A DNA stretch of 64,000 nt from Arabidopsis thaliana (GCF_000001735.4 NC_003075.7:1241001-1305000), one strand, 5' to 3'; counted from the stretch's first letter, positions 33,361-47,539 are shown. Translations and numbers: made by a program. The notes: generated from the letters alone by a model not told the origin.

Positions 33361-34130
33361 CCAATAATTATCCACGTCGGTCTAAAACTCAATGACTTGA
33401 CGAAAATGCCTTTGAGGATTCTATGAAATTACCGAAATTACCCTTTTGTTTCTTAGCCGCGTAAGTTTCGTCTGATATTATTTTTCTTCTTCTCCGAGAA
33501 ACAAACCCTTTAATTTACTGTTGTTTCTCACAATTCTCAAAAATCTCTCATCCGAATTGCGCCTTTTCCGCTTCCTTTTGCTCTGTCAAATCTCTCAACC
33601 GGAAAAATCTCGGGAAGGTTCGTCTGATCCAATTCTGAAGATTTTGAAAAACCCACCGAGAACTTCGAGGTGAATTTGATCATCTTCTTCAAAAACCTGT
33701 TTTTTTGTTTGTTTGTTCTTGTGTGTCTCTATTGTTAATTTTGACGAGGAGATTTATATATCCTATGATCAGGTCGTGTTTCACTTCTCTAATTAAGTTG
33801 CTTTCTTTTGATTCCACCGTATTGTATCTCTGGATCGAAATTAGGGTTTTAGTGTGTGTTGTGAACTTTAAACGCATAAAGTTTCTGCCTTTCGCGTATT
33901 TGAAAGTTTGATGCAGCCATATTCTGTAGTGTCTCCAAGCAATTTTCTAGGGTTTTACATAAATATGATGTAACTTCTTATTTGTTGATTTTACTAATTA
34001 GATGATACTTTTCAGTGAAGTTATTGTCTTTTGGGATTACTTGAATCAACCCAATAGCTCTTGCACCATTTTAACCCAGTAATAATCGTTTGTTTTTGCT
34101 TTCTTGCAGATTTAATTGAATTTTTCACTG
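33361..34130 (+). other. Probable 5' leader with intron for At4g02880
   Basis: CT-rich leader sequence at about 33480-33670, then sequence ending in a tttcttgcag acceptor at 34100-34109, 21 bp before the ATG. A 5' UTR intron is likely; its donor is probably GAG|GTGAAT near 33668, but this is uncertain. Confidence 0.45.
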
Positions 34131-36913
34131 ATGGGTTACAAAGCAGTTTACCGATCTCTCACGGAATTGTTTCCACAGGTAAGCTCATATCTTTATCTGT
34201 TTTCACTAAACTTGACTTGTAGCTGACATTTTCACAAAACTAAGGGTTTCATAAACTTGAGTAAGACGCTAGTTTTCTGTTGAGTAATGGTAGATTTTAC
34301 GAGATGCTTGTGTCGATATGTTTCTGAGGTTTTAGTATAAATTTTCCTCTATGAAATGCGATGATTGATTATGTAATCTCACATTCCAGTGTAGTCTCAC
34401 ACTCCAGTTGCTGTTTAGCCTGTTTTGGAACCAACTTATATTGTTATTAAATCTATACAATAAAATTTTCTACAGATTGATGCAAGGCTTTTAAAAGCTG
34501 TTGCTATTGAGCACCCAAAGGATGTTAATGAAGCTGCAGCTGTAGTTGTTTCAGAGATTGTTCCTTTCTTTTACCCTAATTTGGCTGATAGTTCTACTCA
34601 ACCTGAGAACAAGACACCCGGAAATGTGCCTACCGAAGGTACTTATTCTTTGCAATGATAATATTATATTTTTCTGTTCTGCTACTAGGACATTTTTTTT
34701 GTACATTTGAAGTTTGAGGGTATGTTCTGATGAAATGCCAGTTGAAAATGCAGTAGAACGTGATATGCCATTCAGTGTGTTGTCTGGTTCAGAGATGGGT
34801 GGTTCATATTCAGGATCTGCCTCTATGGCTTTTGAATATCATGAAACAAGGGCCCCAGTTACTGAATCGGTTTCTAAGAGGAATCAGTTGACACATGTTA
34901 TGCCAAATGTTGTTGTTGATATTCAGAGAAAAGGTAAGATCGGGTTGAGCGGATCGGATGAGTCTGGAGTGGTTTCCTCAGAACCCCCTGTCTCCTGTCA
35001 GGCAGGAGCCAAATCGACTGGCGATGATTGGCAAGGTGTTGAGTTTCACAGTACAGGTAATCAAGCAGAAGCTAGCACAAGCGCAGATTCAGAAGATGCT
35101 GTGCATAAGCTGGTTTATCCTGCAGACAATTTGGCAATTACACAGAACTCACATCCTCTTCAAATTAGATTTGGGAGTATCGATGTTGTGAACGAGACAT
35201 CAAGTGGTTCGTTGGCTGTTGAAAATAGTGATGCCGAGTTGAGTGGTTCAAATCTTGTGGATGAGATATCAAAGGGCTCTTTGGCCGATGAAAATGGTGA
35301 TCCAGAGCTGGATGGTGCTGTTAGCTCTGTTGGTAACAGATCAACCCAGGGATGCAACATGGTCCACCTTGAACAGATCATTGAAGATGCCAAAAGTAAC
35401 AAGGTATGCCAGTGTATATTTTGGACATTCTTTCATTTCCAGGAAATAATTAATTTTGGGGTTATGTGTTCGATAGGAGGGTTTCTTTATCGATATCTCA
35501 GTATCATTTTCTTCTTTATATTTTGTGATGATGTAGAGAACCTTGTTCACTGTGATGGAGTCGATTATGAATCTGATGAGAGAAGTTGAACTTCAAGAGA
35601 AGGAGGCAGAAAAGGCAAAGGAAGATGCTAGTATAGGAGGCTTTGATACTCTTGACAAGGTGGAGGAGCTGAAGAAGATGCTGGAACATGCGAAGGAGGC
35701 AAATGACATGGTGACTTTTTGTTACTAATATTTTACTGATACGTGTGTTAACTGTGCTTAGGTTTTAATTGGGGAACTAATCATTTGTATGTTACAGGCT
35801 GCTGGAGAAGTTTATGGGGAGAGGTCAATTTTGACCACTGAAGTTAATGAGCTTGAAAATCGCTTGATCAGCTTATCAGAAGAACGAGACAACTCTCTCT
35901 CTGTTCTTGATGAGGTCCGTGCAGGCCACACGATTAGATCCTACTTGATTTACTCAGTATTTCTGTTTTGTTCATTTGCAACTCCATTAATCGTTAACAA
36001 TACACGCTACTAATATCTGTTTTTTCACACTGTAAGATTTTGCTGATTGTGTTTCTTTTGTTTTTACTTTTAGATGCGTGTAGATCTTGAAATAAGACTA
36101 GCGACAGCTTTGGGGATAAAAAATGCTGCTGAGCAAGAAAAACAGGAAAAAGAAGGGTCTGCACGCAAGGCATTTGCTGAACAAGAAGCGATCATGGAGA
36201 GAGTTGTCCAAGAATCCAAGCTTCTACAGCAGGAGGCAGAGGAAAACTCCAAGGTAACAACACTACCTTGAGATTGTCATGAATGAATGGTTCTGAATCT
36301 GATTTCACAACTTCTTAACTTATCTTGATCTCTTTCTTCAGCTGCGAGAGTTCCTTATGGATCATGGTCGAATTGTTGATTCCTTACAGTAAGTCTTCTT
36401 CCTTGCTACTAGCAATTCAAATTTATCTCCTCGTGAATCATTAGGATAAGAGGCTGTGAACTATGGAGTAAATGATCGGACCCACGAACCAATTTAGCAA
36501 TTTTCTTCGCAGTTGTATGATAATCAGGAATCTGTTGATATATTTGTTGTTTAAATGTTCAGAATCTTATGGTGAATCTTGTCTGCTATTGATCTTAACT
36601 ATTCTTTTACCCTTTTGGTACTTCCTTGAACAGAGGAGAAATCTCTGTGATCTGTCAAGACATCCGACACTTGAAAGAGAAATTCGACAACCGAGTGCCA
36701 TTGAGCCAATCAATCTCCTCAAGCCAGACTAGCTGTAAACTGGCTTCTTCCGCCTCATCCATGAAGAGCTTATTGACGGAGAAGCCTTTGGAAGCATCTT
36801 ATGAAACACCTGAAGCCTCGAGCAATAACAAGAGCCCAAAAGCTTCTGTTAATGAACGTAAGGAGCTTCTGGATGACGGCTGGGACTTCTTTGACAAAGA
36901 GACAGAGCTCTAA
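34131..36913 (+). CDS. Coiled-coil protein with CUE-like N-terminus (At4g02880)
   Basis: Eight exons: 34131-34178, 34476-34638, 34742-35403, 35537-35710, 35798-35914, 36074-36253, 36342-36388 and 36634-36913, 556 aa with every junction in frame. Residues about 8-48 (SLTELFPQIDARLLKAVAIE, then HPKDVNEAAAVVVSEIVPF) resemble a CUE ubiquitin-binding domain. Residues about 75-290 are low-complexity and acidic/Ser-rich, encoded by one long exon. Residues about 290-470 are charged coiled coil (VELQEKEAEKAKEDA, EQEKQEKEGSARKAFAEQEA). The C-terminus ends in the acidic aromatic motif LDDGWDFFDKETEL. I recall an ELKS/Rab6-interacting-like label; function is not established. Exon 3 uses the acceptor at 34741, because an earlier AG would break the frame. 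Confidence 0.9.
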
Positions 36914-37746
36914 GTGTCTTCTTTTCAGTAGATTATCGGTGCTAGAATAAAAGAGATATGAAGGGATTCTGGGTTCTGCTCTATGTAGAGTAAAGCTTGG
37001 ATCTTTGATCTAATCTACCGTTAGTATAAAACATCTATTGAGCTCTCTTTTATTTTTCTTCTCAGTGTATAGTTTGCTTATTGTTTTTTTGGTGTTTTTT
37101 TCCACCTCTTTGTGGTACTGACATAAACAAAGACTATCGTTTTGTCATAGAATTTTGAGATTTTGAAGAAAAGTTGGATAATTTAGTATACTTTTTAACT
37201 GACTTTATAAAACGAATTAGCTTCAATTAGAGCTTCACAATTCTCGGATTTTACTGAATGACAAGTTAACAATTTAAGCTAGAAAAAAATATGCTCTAAG
37301 CCTGGACATGTTGTTAGTCATGGCCAGCGTATGTGTACATTAGGTAAATGAAAACAAAAACAAAAACTTTGAAGGTTTCTGTTAAGAAAGGAACTAATTT
37401 AGCAATAAGAGACATGATATTACAAGCTCAACACTGTCGCTATATCTACCAGAAGCCAACAAATCTTCCAGTGCGTACCATTGGAGCCACTTTTCAGGCT
37501 CATTAGACAAAAGTAGCACATATAATGTAAAGACGAAACGATGATAAAGAGACTCACAAGGACATAATTCCAATACAGAAGAAGTTTGATGTCATTACTC
37601 ATTAGAAAGAAAGGTATAACACAGGAACGGAAACATAGTTGAACAATTATTCATCAGGGGCTTTACAAGGCCCCAAAACACAAACCACCAAAGTTTTAAA
37701 TGAAACGAGACATGAACTTCTTCTGATTCATAACAGAGATAAGTTT
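36914..37746. other. Convergent 3' region between At4g02880 and UBQ14
   Basis: Holds the 3' UTRs of two genes that face each other. No other feature was recognised. Confidence 0.6.
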
Positions 37747-38961
<1,215 letters not shown>

Positions 38962-39051
38962 CTTGATCCCGATTGAGAGATTTGAAAGAACGATTTCAGA
39001 GTTTGAGAAATTTGGAATCTGAATTTGTGAAGAAGAATAGGTCTTAGGTTA

Positions 39052-39061
39052 TTAATTTATA
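39052..39061 (-). promoter_or_regulatory. UBQ14 TATA box
   Basis: TATAAATTAA on the minus strand, about 25-30 bp upstream of the expected start of the noncoding exon. Confidence 0.65.
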
Positions 39062-39625
39062 GAAGAAGAAAAAAAGACGAGGACGAGTCGGTCACGAGAA
39101 AGCTAAGGCGGTGAAGCAATAACCAACCAAAGCTTGACACGTAACTTTTACACGAAACGATTTTTTGGCTAATTGCCTTATTTGATAAACACGATCCGTG
39201 TGCCCGCGGCTGCAACCAATTTTAACGCCGTTTATTTCTAACCACAATCTCTATCGTCCCGGTTATTAGAGCCAGATGTTGAGACTTAACGATCGTACCA
39301 ATAAAACCGGGTTCAATAATATATGTAACCCGGTTTGATCCGATAGGATCATATTGAACCGTTACCCATGGCACTTAATAAGGTTTTAATTAAAGATCAG
39401 CAGATTATAAATTTGAGATTTTGAAATATAATGCTTTCGTTGTTTTGGCCAGAATAGAAGCATTAATACAATTGTTTAATTCACTTTAAATGTGAACATG
39501 ATTTGAGGATATCTCTGTTTTATTGTTTTTGGAACAAATTGTTGAGTATAAAAAAAAATGAGAATTTTTTTAAATCATTAATGCAAAATCCATGATTTAT
39601 TTAAAAAATCTTAACAATAAATAAA
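39062..39625. other. UBQ14 upstream region
   Basis: Promoter side of UBQ14. It includes a patch of higher GC (39180-39370: gtgcccgcggctgcaacc, acccggtttgatccg), then AT-rich DNA up to the Helitron edge. Confidence 0.5.
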
Positions 39626-40106
39626 TCTATATATACATTTTTGTAGGAGGTTTTTGAAGATAATATTGAAAATTTGAGCCATAATTCAACAATTAATTCA
39701 AATGGGTGGGTTTTACCCGGTTTAACTCTGTTCGGATCCTGGATAACATGTTTAATTCTGTTCTGATCTTGGATAACATTAATTTTTGGAAAAGTTACCT
39801 AAAAACTAATAATTAAAAACGAAAATTAAGGATTTAATTACCAAATTTAATATAAACAATATCTCTAAACTAACCATATTTCTTATTTACCTTAACTAAT
39901 TTCCTAAAATATTTTTACCTAATTTAAACATAAATATATAATTCTTCTTTCATTTTTATTTGATCTTATACTTTATTTATTTTGACTTTATATAAAATAT
40001 ATATAGTTAATAAAATATTATAATTTCTTCTGAATATGATGTAATTCAAATTTTTTAAAATGGACATATATTATTCAACCTATAAAGAAATAATATGTGT
40101 ACAATG

Positions 40107-41090
40107 TCCCACATCGCTTAAAAAAATTGCACAATGGTTCAGACCCATATTATAAAAGGACCAAAATGATTCTAATTACGAATGAGCAGGAAGCTTGATT
40201 TATCAGGCGTCCAAAATTAAAATAGTTATCCGATTTTACTCGGATTTTTTATTTTAAAGAATTGAAACTTTAAAATGTTTCAAGAAATTATAAATATTAT
40301 AACTTTTATCAAAAGTTAAATATTATAATTTAAATTTTTTTTATAAAGTTTATCTTTAAAAAATGCTTTAAATATTTATAATTTTAAAACTTATAACGTT
40401 TTAAAAATTATAAATTAAATTTTACAAGAAATTTAAATATTATAAATATATAAAAAATATATTAATACGAGACGATATATTATAGGAAAAATCTTAAATA
40501 TAACAGTCAAAATTCAATGATGAATTTTGGGTCGATATTGTATTTTTTGAAGTTTCAAATTTTATAATATTGAAATTTATAAGAAAATGACAAAATTATG
40601 TTTAATTTCACGGGACTAGGTTATATGGTAGGACGGGTTTGGGTGGATAATAATTACGATTTTACAATGTCCAACATCGCTTAAAAAAATTGGACAATGG
40701 TCAAGAGCCATACTATAAAAAGGACCAAAATGATTTCGATTACGAATGAGCATGAAACTTGATTTATGAGGTGTCCAAAATTTAAATGGTTTGTTTACTA
40801 GGGTTATTTATTTTAAAAAATTGAAACTTTAAAAAGTTTAAAAAATTATAAATTAAATTTTACAAGAAATTTAAACAATATAAAAGATATTAATACGGGA
40901 CGATATACTGCGAGAGAAATCTTAGATATAACACTCAAAATTAAATGATGAAGTTTGGGTCAATATTAATCTTTTTTTGAAGTTTCTAATTTTATAAATA
41001 TTTGAAATTTATAATAAAATGACAAATTTGTGTTTAATTTCACGGGACGGGGTTATATGGTGTGACGGGTTTGAGTGGATAATAACATGG
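40107..41090. repeat. Direct tandem duplication of ~560 bp inside the Helitron candidate
   Basis: tgtcccacatcgcttaaa at 40107 and tgtccaacatcgcttaaa at 40668 begin two successive units. Both contain aaaggaccaaaatgatt, attacgaatgagca, cttgatttat, gacgatata and atttcacgggac in order. The second unit is shorter because an internal AT-rich stretch is missing. Confidence 0.8.
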
Positions 41091-41272
41091 GATAGTATGC
41101 TATAGAAAAAACATATAATAACAATCATAATATAATTATATAATCTTAAACACTAAAAAAAATTAACAATATTATAAAAAAAAAACTTAAAACTTTAATT
41201 TTTTTAAAACACATTTTGATTCTTTTATAAGAAATTTAAACATTATAAATATTTAAACTTTATACTACGGGT

Positions 41273-41790
41273 GAAATTTTAGAATTGACTGTTTGGGTTG
41301 ATAAGAATTTGCGATAGAACTAGGAGTTAAATCCTAGAATGACAATCAAAATATAGTTATACAATTAAATATTACCACGAGTGAAATCCTAGAATTGACG
41401 AGTTTGAATCGATATTAATATGGGATGGTGTACTGCGGGTGATATTTTAGAATTGATTGGTTTGGGTTGATAATAATTTGCGATAGAATTAGGAGTGAAA
41501 TCCTAAAATGACAATTAAAATATAATTATACAATTAAATACTACCACGGGTGAAATCCTAGAATTGACGGGCTTGATTCGATATTAATATGGGATGGTGT
41601 ACTACGAGTGATATTTTAGAATTGACTGGTTTGGGTTGATAATAATTTGCGATAGAATTAGGAGTGAAATCCTAGAATGACAATTAAAATACAATTATAC
41701 AATTAAATACTATCACGGGTGAAATCTTAGAATTGACGGGTTTGATTCGATATTAATATGGGATGGTGTACTACGGGTGAAATCTGATAA
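41273..41790. repeat. 169-bp tandem repeat, three copies, inside the Helitron candidate
   Basis: tgggatggtgtac occurs at 41421, 41590 and 41759, with spacings of exactly 169 bp. Each unit carries tttgggttgataataattt, gcgatagaattaggagtg, aaatcctagaatgacaat and a cgggtgaaatcctagaattg block. Confidence 0.9.
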
Positions 41791-42009
41791 ACAACAATCA
41801 AAATACAATTATACAATATTAAACATTTAACAAAATAAACAAATACAACTTTAAACTTTAAAATTTGAGTTATAAAATTTCGTCACGCGGTGAATTATAC
41901 ATTTAAATCAAACAATAGCATAAATTTATTAAATCATCCTAAAAAATATTCAATTATTTTTTATTTAATAAAAATATTGGCCCGCGGTATACTGTGGGTT
42001 AATATCTAG

Positions 42010-42682
42010 TAAATATATATTTCTAATGCATTTTTTCTTTAAATCCATGAGAATTGTTTTTTGAAAATCTATAAAGTATTTTTCAAAATAAATCTTAACA
42101 CAAATTGATAGTATATAATTCTAAAGTTTTAAAAGGCATCACAAACCAATAACACCTCCTAAATTGCAATTCAAATCCAACATAAATAAAGTCCTGAAAC
42201 TGATATCATCAATATAATATTTCCAGTAATTATTTTCTATACCTACACTTTTTTAATAGTTGTATTTGCTATATAATTATTTTATTTTCGATTTCGAAGA
42301 TTCGAATAATTACGAGTCGGCGGGTGGACAATCCGTCAACGGTTTACTCCGTTCTATTTTTGAGAACAAATCAAATTTTTAATGTAAAAGTGGTCAATTA
42401 TTGGTTCGTAGTAATTTTCTTTTATTTTTTTTGGTCAGTACTACTACGGACTTTAATTTATAAATGGTAAATCAAAAGCGGTTAAATTTAATAGATGTAT
42501 TCATTTCAACCAAGTTAAAAAGCCTCAAATTTATTTACTAATTAAATCAATCTAAATTGTATATACATATATTCTTTTCAATGTTACAATGTTACCAACT
42601 TAGATATTAGTGTATATGTACTAACTTTTTAATTCAGGATTCATTTGCATTTTCGCAACATTCACTCACACGAGTAAGGCAC
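42010..42682. other. Spacer between the Helitron candidate and OSCA1.7
   Basis: AT-rich, with a short GC patch (acgagtcggcgggtggacaa near 42311). It presumably contains the OSCA1.7 promoter. Confidence 0.5.
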
Positions 42683-43065
42683 GTGAGATATGTTCTCCAA
42701 AATTTTAATTACAGAAAATCAAAAACAAAATTCGAACGAGAAGCAGAAAAAATCGGAGAATCGGAGGAAGAAGATGAAATGTCGTTGGAGAAGAAGAACA
42801 ACGTCAATGGCGCCATTTTCTCTCGTCTTCTCCTCTTTTCCCGGAATTTCAGTTTCTCACAGTCAATCGCCAATTCGATTTTCTCGGGAAACTGTCAGAG
42901 AAAAAACAAAAAAACAAATCGCCTCCTCCAATCTCTGGTAACTCAGACACTGAAAAAACCTGAGATTTCATCTTCTTTTGAATAAAATTTTGTACTTTTT
43001 GGTGATCTCTTTAACAGGATTTGTTGAACATTTTTGGTTGAAATTGCGTTGTTAAAGAGAAGAAG
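42683..43065 (+). other. OSCA1.7 5' leader with intron and upstream ORF
   Basis: A probable leader exon ends at CTCTG|GTAACT (42937|42938). The intron ends at ttaacag|GATTTG (43017|43018). Upstream ATGs at 42690 and nearby open basic reading frames of more than 80 codons that are not in frame with the channel. They would count as upstream ORFs if transcription starts before them. Confidence 0.5.
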
Positions 43066-46000
43066 ATGGCTTCAGTACAAGATATTGGTCTATCAGCAGC
43101 TATAAATCTATTATCTGCATTTGCTTTCTTGTTTGCATTTGCTATGCTTAGACTTCAGCCAGTTAACGATAGAGTTTACTTCCCAAAATGGTATCTCAAA
43201 GGGATAAGAGGAAGTCCAACGCGTTCTAGAGGAATCATGACTAGATTTGTTAATTTAGATTGGACTACTTATGTCAAGTTTCTTAATTGGATGCCTGCTG
43301 CTCTTCAAATGCCTGAACCTGAGCTTATAGAACATGCAGGCCTTGACTCTGCTGTATATATCCGCATTTACCTTCTTGGGTATGTATCTTCTTCTGATCT
43401 TGAATTCATTCTCATGAGGCACAAGCTTGTTTCTTAGGTTGTTCTGTTGGTTTTTCAGATTGAAAATGTTCGTTCCGATAACACTACTTGCTTTTGGAGT
43501 TTTGGTTCCTGTCAATTGGACTGGAGAAACTCTAGAAAATATCGATGACTTGACATTCAGTAACGTCGATAAGCTGTCAATATCAAATGTTCCACCAGGA
43601 TCGCCGAGGTATTATTCACTACTGCTTTCTCTCAGTTCAGGGTATATGTTAGCACCTTGCTAAGTTTGGTGGACTGTTGTTATCTGCAAGTTACAGACTC
43701 TGTCAATAAAAAGGGTTTCTTTTTTACAAAGTGTGTGATGGTATTGTGCAGCTTTCTATTTTATCAACTAAGACGGCTGGAAGTTTCTTGGTTCCAGGTT
43801 TTGGGCACATATAACTATGACATACGTGATTACATTCTGGACTTGCTACATATTATATATGGAATATAAGGCTGTGGCTAATATGAGATTGAGACATCTA
43901 GCAGCAGAAAGTCGTCGTCCTGATCAACTCACTGTGAGTTATTCTATCTGTTGTGTTTATCTTTACCGATATGTAGAAACTTACTTCTCTTTTCCTTGAA
44001 CAAAGATCTTGCAAACATAATATATTTGGGAGTGATGCCTCTATGTATGTATGCTTTAAGGAAAATGGTTATTAGTGATCATAACAGCATTTTACATACC
44101 CCATACAAGATAGATATATCACTTTTTTAGTAGTTTCTGAAATTTGAATCGGTGACCTGATTCTTGCTACTCATGTTTGTTCTTTGAAGTATTGCCATCT
44201 TCGCTTTTGCAGGTACTTGTAAGAAATGTTCCTCCAGATCCTGATGAATCAGTAAACGAGCATGTTGAGCACTTCTTTTGTGTAAATCATCCAGATCATT
44301 ATCTTTGCCATCAGGTACGTTTCTTTAGCTGGCTGAAAGTAAATTCATCAACAATATCTCGAAAACCACTAATAGAGTGGTATTCAGAATTATTTAGTTT
44401 CTTCACTTGAGTATGTCATGCGTTTTCTTATTTGATGTTCCCAGGTAGTGTACAATGCAAATGACCTTGCAAAATTAGTCGCACAGAGAAAAGCTATGCA
44501 AAATTGGTTGACGTACTACGAGAATAAATTCGAGAGGAAGCCATCAAGTAGACCAACAACAAAGGTACTTCTGTTGCAAGACTATTTTAACCTTTGACCA
44601 TATAGCTCTCGTGTAATGTTTCAGCAAAATGACTCTTTGAATTTCATGCTTATCATGAATTCAATTCTCGTCGGTAGTTATTTAATTTATTATATAGACA
44701 GGTTATGGAGGTTTTTGGGGAACTACAGTTGATGCAATTGACTTCTACACTTCAAAGATGGATATTCTGGCTGAGCAAGTATGTACTCACCTGTAGAAGT
44801 AATCTTCATACCATTTTCATCTTAATTATAAGTGCATTCGTAATTCTTTACATACACAGGAAGCTGTAGAAAGAGAAAAGATCATGAACGATCCTAAGGC
44901 TATCATGCCGGCAGCATTTGTTTCCTTCAGATCACGGTGGGGAACAGCTGTTTGTGCTCAAACACAGCAATGCCACAATCCCACAATCTGGTTGACGGAA
45001 TGGGCTCCCGAACCACGCGATGTTTTCTGGGATAATCTCGCTATTCCATATGTTGAGCTCTCAATAAGAAGATTGCTCACAACAGTTGCACTGTTTTTTC
45101 TTATTTTCTGCTTCATGATTCCTATAGCATTTGTTCAGTCTCTTGCCAACCTTGAAGGGATCCAAAAAGTTCTCCCTTTCTTGAAACCCGTGATAGAAAT
45201 GTTAGTCCCCGTTTTATGATAAACAGAAATTTGTTCTTGACTGTTGCCTTGGAACTTTTCGCTCATGCCATTCATCTTTTGTTCATATGCAGGAAGACTG
45301 TAAAGTCTGTAATCCAAGGGTTTCTTCCAGGAATAGCGTTAAAGATTTTTCTCATCATACTTCCAACTATTCTGATGACAATGTCACAAATTGAAGGATA
45401 TACATCGCTGTCCTATTTAGATAGAAGATCAGCTGAAAAGTATTTCTGGTTCATTATTGTCAATGTCTTTCTTGGAAGCATCATTACCGGGACAGCGTTT
45501 CAGCAGCTTAAATCTTTCCTTGAGCAACCACCAACCGAGTAAGTACTTGGTGAGAATTTCCGACCGATAACACATGAGAACATCTATTGACCTCCTCTTC
45601 TTTCTCTTTTTACTTAGGATCCCGAAAACAGTTGGTGTGTCAATCCCAATGAAGGCCACATTTTTCATCACATATATCATGGTCGATGGTTGGGCTGGCA
45701 TAGCAGCTGAGATACTCAGAGTGGTTCCATTAGTCATCTTTCACCTGAAAAACACGTTTTTGGTTAAGACAGAACAAGACAGGCAGCAAGCAATGGATCC
45801 AGGTCATCTGGACTTTGCAACATCTGAACCACGGATTCAGTTCTATTTCTTGCTAGGCCTCGTATACGCTGCTGTTGCGCCAATTCTCCTTCCATTCATT
45901 ATCGTCTTCTTTGCTTTCGCATACGTTGTTTTTCGGCATCAGGTACCTTAAAAGCTAAAAATATCATAGTGTTCTTCTAAAGCATACCTGCAATATATGC

Positions 46001-46612
46001 AATAATGTTAATATGTCTTATCTACTGCTGCAAGGTTATTAATGTCTACGACCAGAAATATGAGAGCGGGGCTAGATACTGGCCTGACGTGCATAGACGT
46101 TTGATCATATGTCTAATAATATCACAGCTTCTGATGATGGGTCTGCTCAGCACAAAGAAATTTGCAAAAGTAACAGCTCTGCTTCTCCCTCAGCCTATCT
46201 TAACCTTTTGGTTTTACAGATACTGCGCAGGACGGTTTGAATCGGCCTTCTCAAAATTTCCTTTACAGGTGATGAGTCAAAAGCTCTTGCTGCAAAAAAA
46301 AGACTTGTATACAAATGTTTCAACTGATTTTTTGGGATTGAATATATTTAACAGGAAGCAATGGTGAAGGATACACTAGAAAAAGCAACTGAACCGAATC
46401 TAAACCTCAAGGAATATCTGAAAGATGCTTACGTGCATCCGGTTTTTAAAGGCAATGATTTTGACCGACCACGGGTAGTCGATGAGGAGGAAAGTAACCC
46501 TCTTGTAAGGACCAAGAGGACTTCTCAAGGTACGACCCGATACAACTCAGAAGCTAGTAGCTCTGCTACAACCACTCCTGTAGCCAACAATGACTCTCCT
46601 AGGTTAATGTAG
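43066..46612 (+). CDS. OSCA1.7: OSCA-family osmosensitive calcium-permeable channel (At4g02900)
   Basis: Mechanosensitive cation channel of the OSCA/TMEM63 (DUF221) family, with the pore in the plasma membrane. Eleven coding exons: 43066-43379, 43459-43608, 43798-43933, 44213-44314, 44445-44564, 44698-44778, 44860-45200, 45293-45538, 45618-45942, 46035-46268 and 46355-46612. All are in frame, about 768 aa. The first membrane helix is LSAAINLLSAFAFLFAFAML, and the extracellular link follows. Two more helices flank VPITLLAFGVLVPVNW and ITMTYVITFWTCYILYMEY. The cytosolic RNA-recognition-like domain starts at VLVRNVPPDPDESVNEHVEH. The channel core runs from about residue 355 (LLTTVALFFLIFCFMIPIAF) to FWFYRYCAGRFESAF. 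The C-tail is Ser/Thr-rich (EASSSATTTPVANNDSPRLM). OSCA1.3 and OSCA1.7 are reported to act together in stomatal immunity. Confidence 0.95.
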
Positions 46613-46830
46613 CTCGCATCTCTTACTACTGTTGTAACGGTCCAGGCATTTTGTTTCATGATGTTTGTTAAGTGTCATTGTTGTAGATGTTGGGGTACAA
46701 AAATTGGGTCCTTTGGATGTGTAATTGTTGTTTCATACAGTTGTTAGTTAAAGCTTTGTCAAAACATACCATATATGTATGTATATTTATTATTTGTTAC
46801 AAAATTCTTTTTTTTTGAAATTCTGAAAAA

Positions 46831-47110
46831 TCTACATATACATTTTTGTAGGGGATTTTGAGCTTTAATTCCTTTTAATTCATTTGGGTCGGATATTACC
46901 CGGTTTGATTCTATTCGGATCTAGGATAGGATTTGATGGGTCGGGTTATTATCCGGTTTAATTGTGTTCGGATCCTAAATAACATTAATTCTTGAAAAAA
47001 ACATTATCTACAAAAAAAAAAATTACAAAACGAAATTAATTATTTAATTACCAAATTTAATATATATATATATTTTTAAACTAACCATATTTTGTACTTA
47101 CCTTAACTAA
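46831..47110 (+). mobile_element. Left-end fragment related to the 39626 Helitron candidate
   Basis: A|TCTACATATACATTTTTG at 46831 and about 280 bp after it align with 39626-39900. Shared blocks are acccggtttgattctattcg, gttcggatcc, ataacattaatt, taattaccaaatttaatat, aactaaccatat and accttaactaat. Similarity stops near 47110 and no CTRR end follows, so this is a truncated or internally different relative. Confidence 0.55.
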
Positions 47111-47539
47111 TCGGAGGAGCATTGACAAAACTGCCGAAGACGATGAACATTGATCGAGAAAATGTAAATTAGTTTTTTTTTACTGGATTTGGGAAACTGT
47201 AAAGTCGTGGGAGAGATGAAGGTAAATTGGTGAGAGTCAACTGCATTTGGTTTAGGAAAAATGGGTTTGGTTTGATTTACAGATCAAAAATCGGTTTTAA
47301 GGTATAATAGTAAATTTGAGAATGCAAAGTGTCTGGTCCTTTTTAAGTGTTGTAACACGTTAAATGTTTTTAAAAAAGTGTCTTAGAGGGCAATATTCTC
47401 TAAATACGAAATACTTGAGTATAAATAATAGGAACAATTACGCTTTAACATACTTTTTAAACTTCATTTACATTTTCCCACACTTTTAACTTTTGAAGTT
47501 TTTTACCCTTGTGTTATTACCCCTATACCCCCAACTAAA
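47111..47539. other. Spacer between the repeat fragment and the tandem array
   Basis: No gene was recognised. It contains the phrase ttttttacccttgtgttatt leading into the array. Confidence 0.45.

Larger units (their letters stand above)
39626..42009 (+). mobile_element. Candidate non-autonomous Helitron, 2.4 kb
   Basis: The left end A|TCTATATATACATTTTTG is shared with a second copy at 46831 (A|TCTACATATACATTTTTG), which helps define the 5' TC terminus. The right end has an imperfect hairpin, cccgcggtatactgtggg (41981-41998), then ttaatat and CTAG|T at 42006-42010, as the Helitron CTRR|T rule requires. There is no target duplication and no RepHel coding region. The interior is non-coding and made of tandem repeats (listed separately). 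Confidence 0.6.

Noticed and set aside
40107..40668. tgtcccacatcg unit starts as LTRs of a TRIM-type element
   Set aside because: The two units abut without an internal domain, primer-binding site or CA ends. A simple tandem duplication explains them better.
41273..41790. Regular 169-bp repeats as a CRISPR-like array
   Set aside because: Whole units are repeated without unique spacers, and the DNA is plant nuclear. It is an ordinary tandem repeat.
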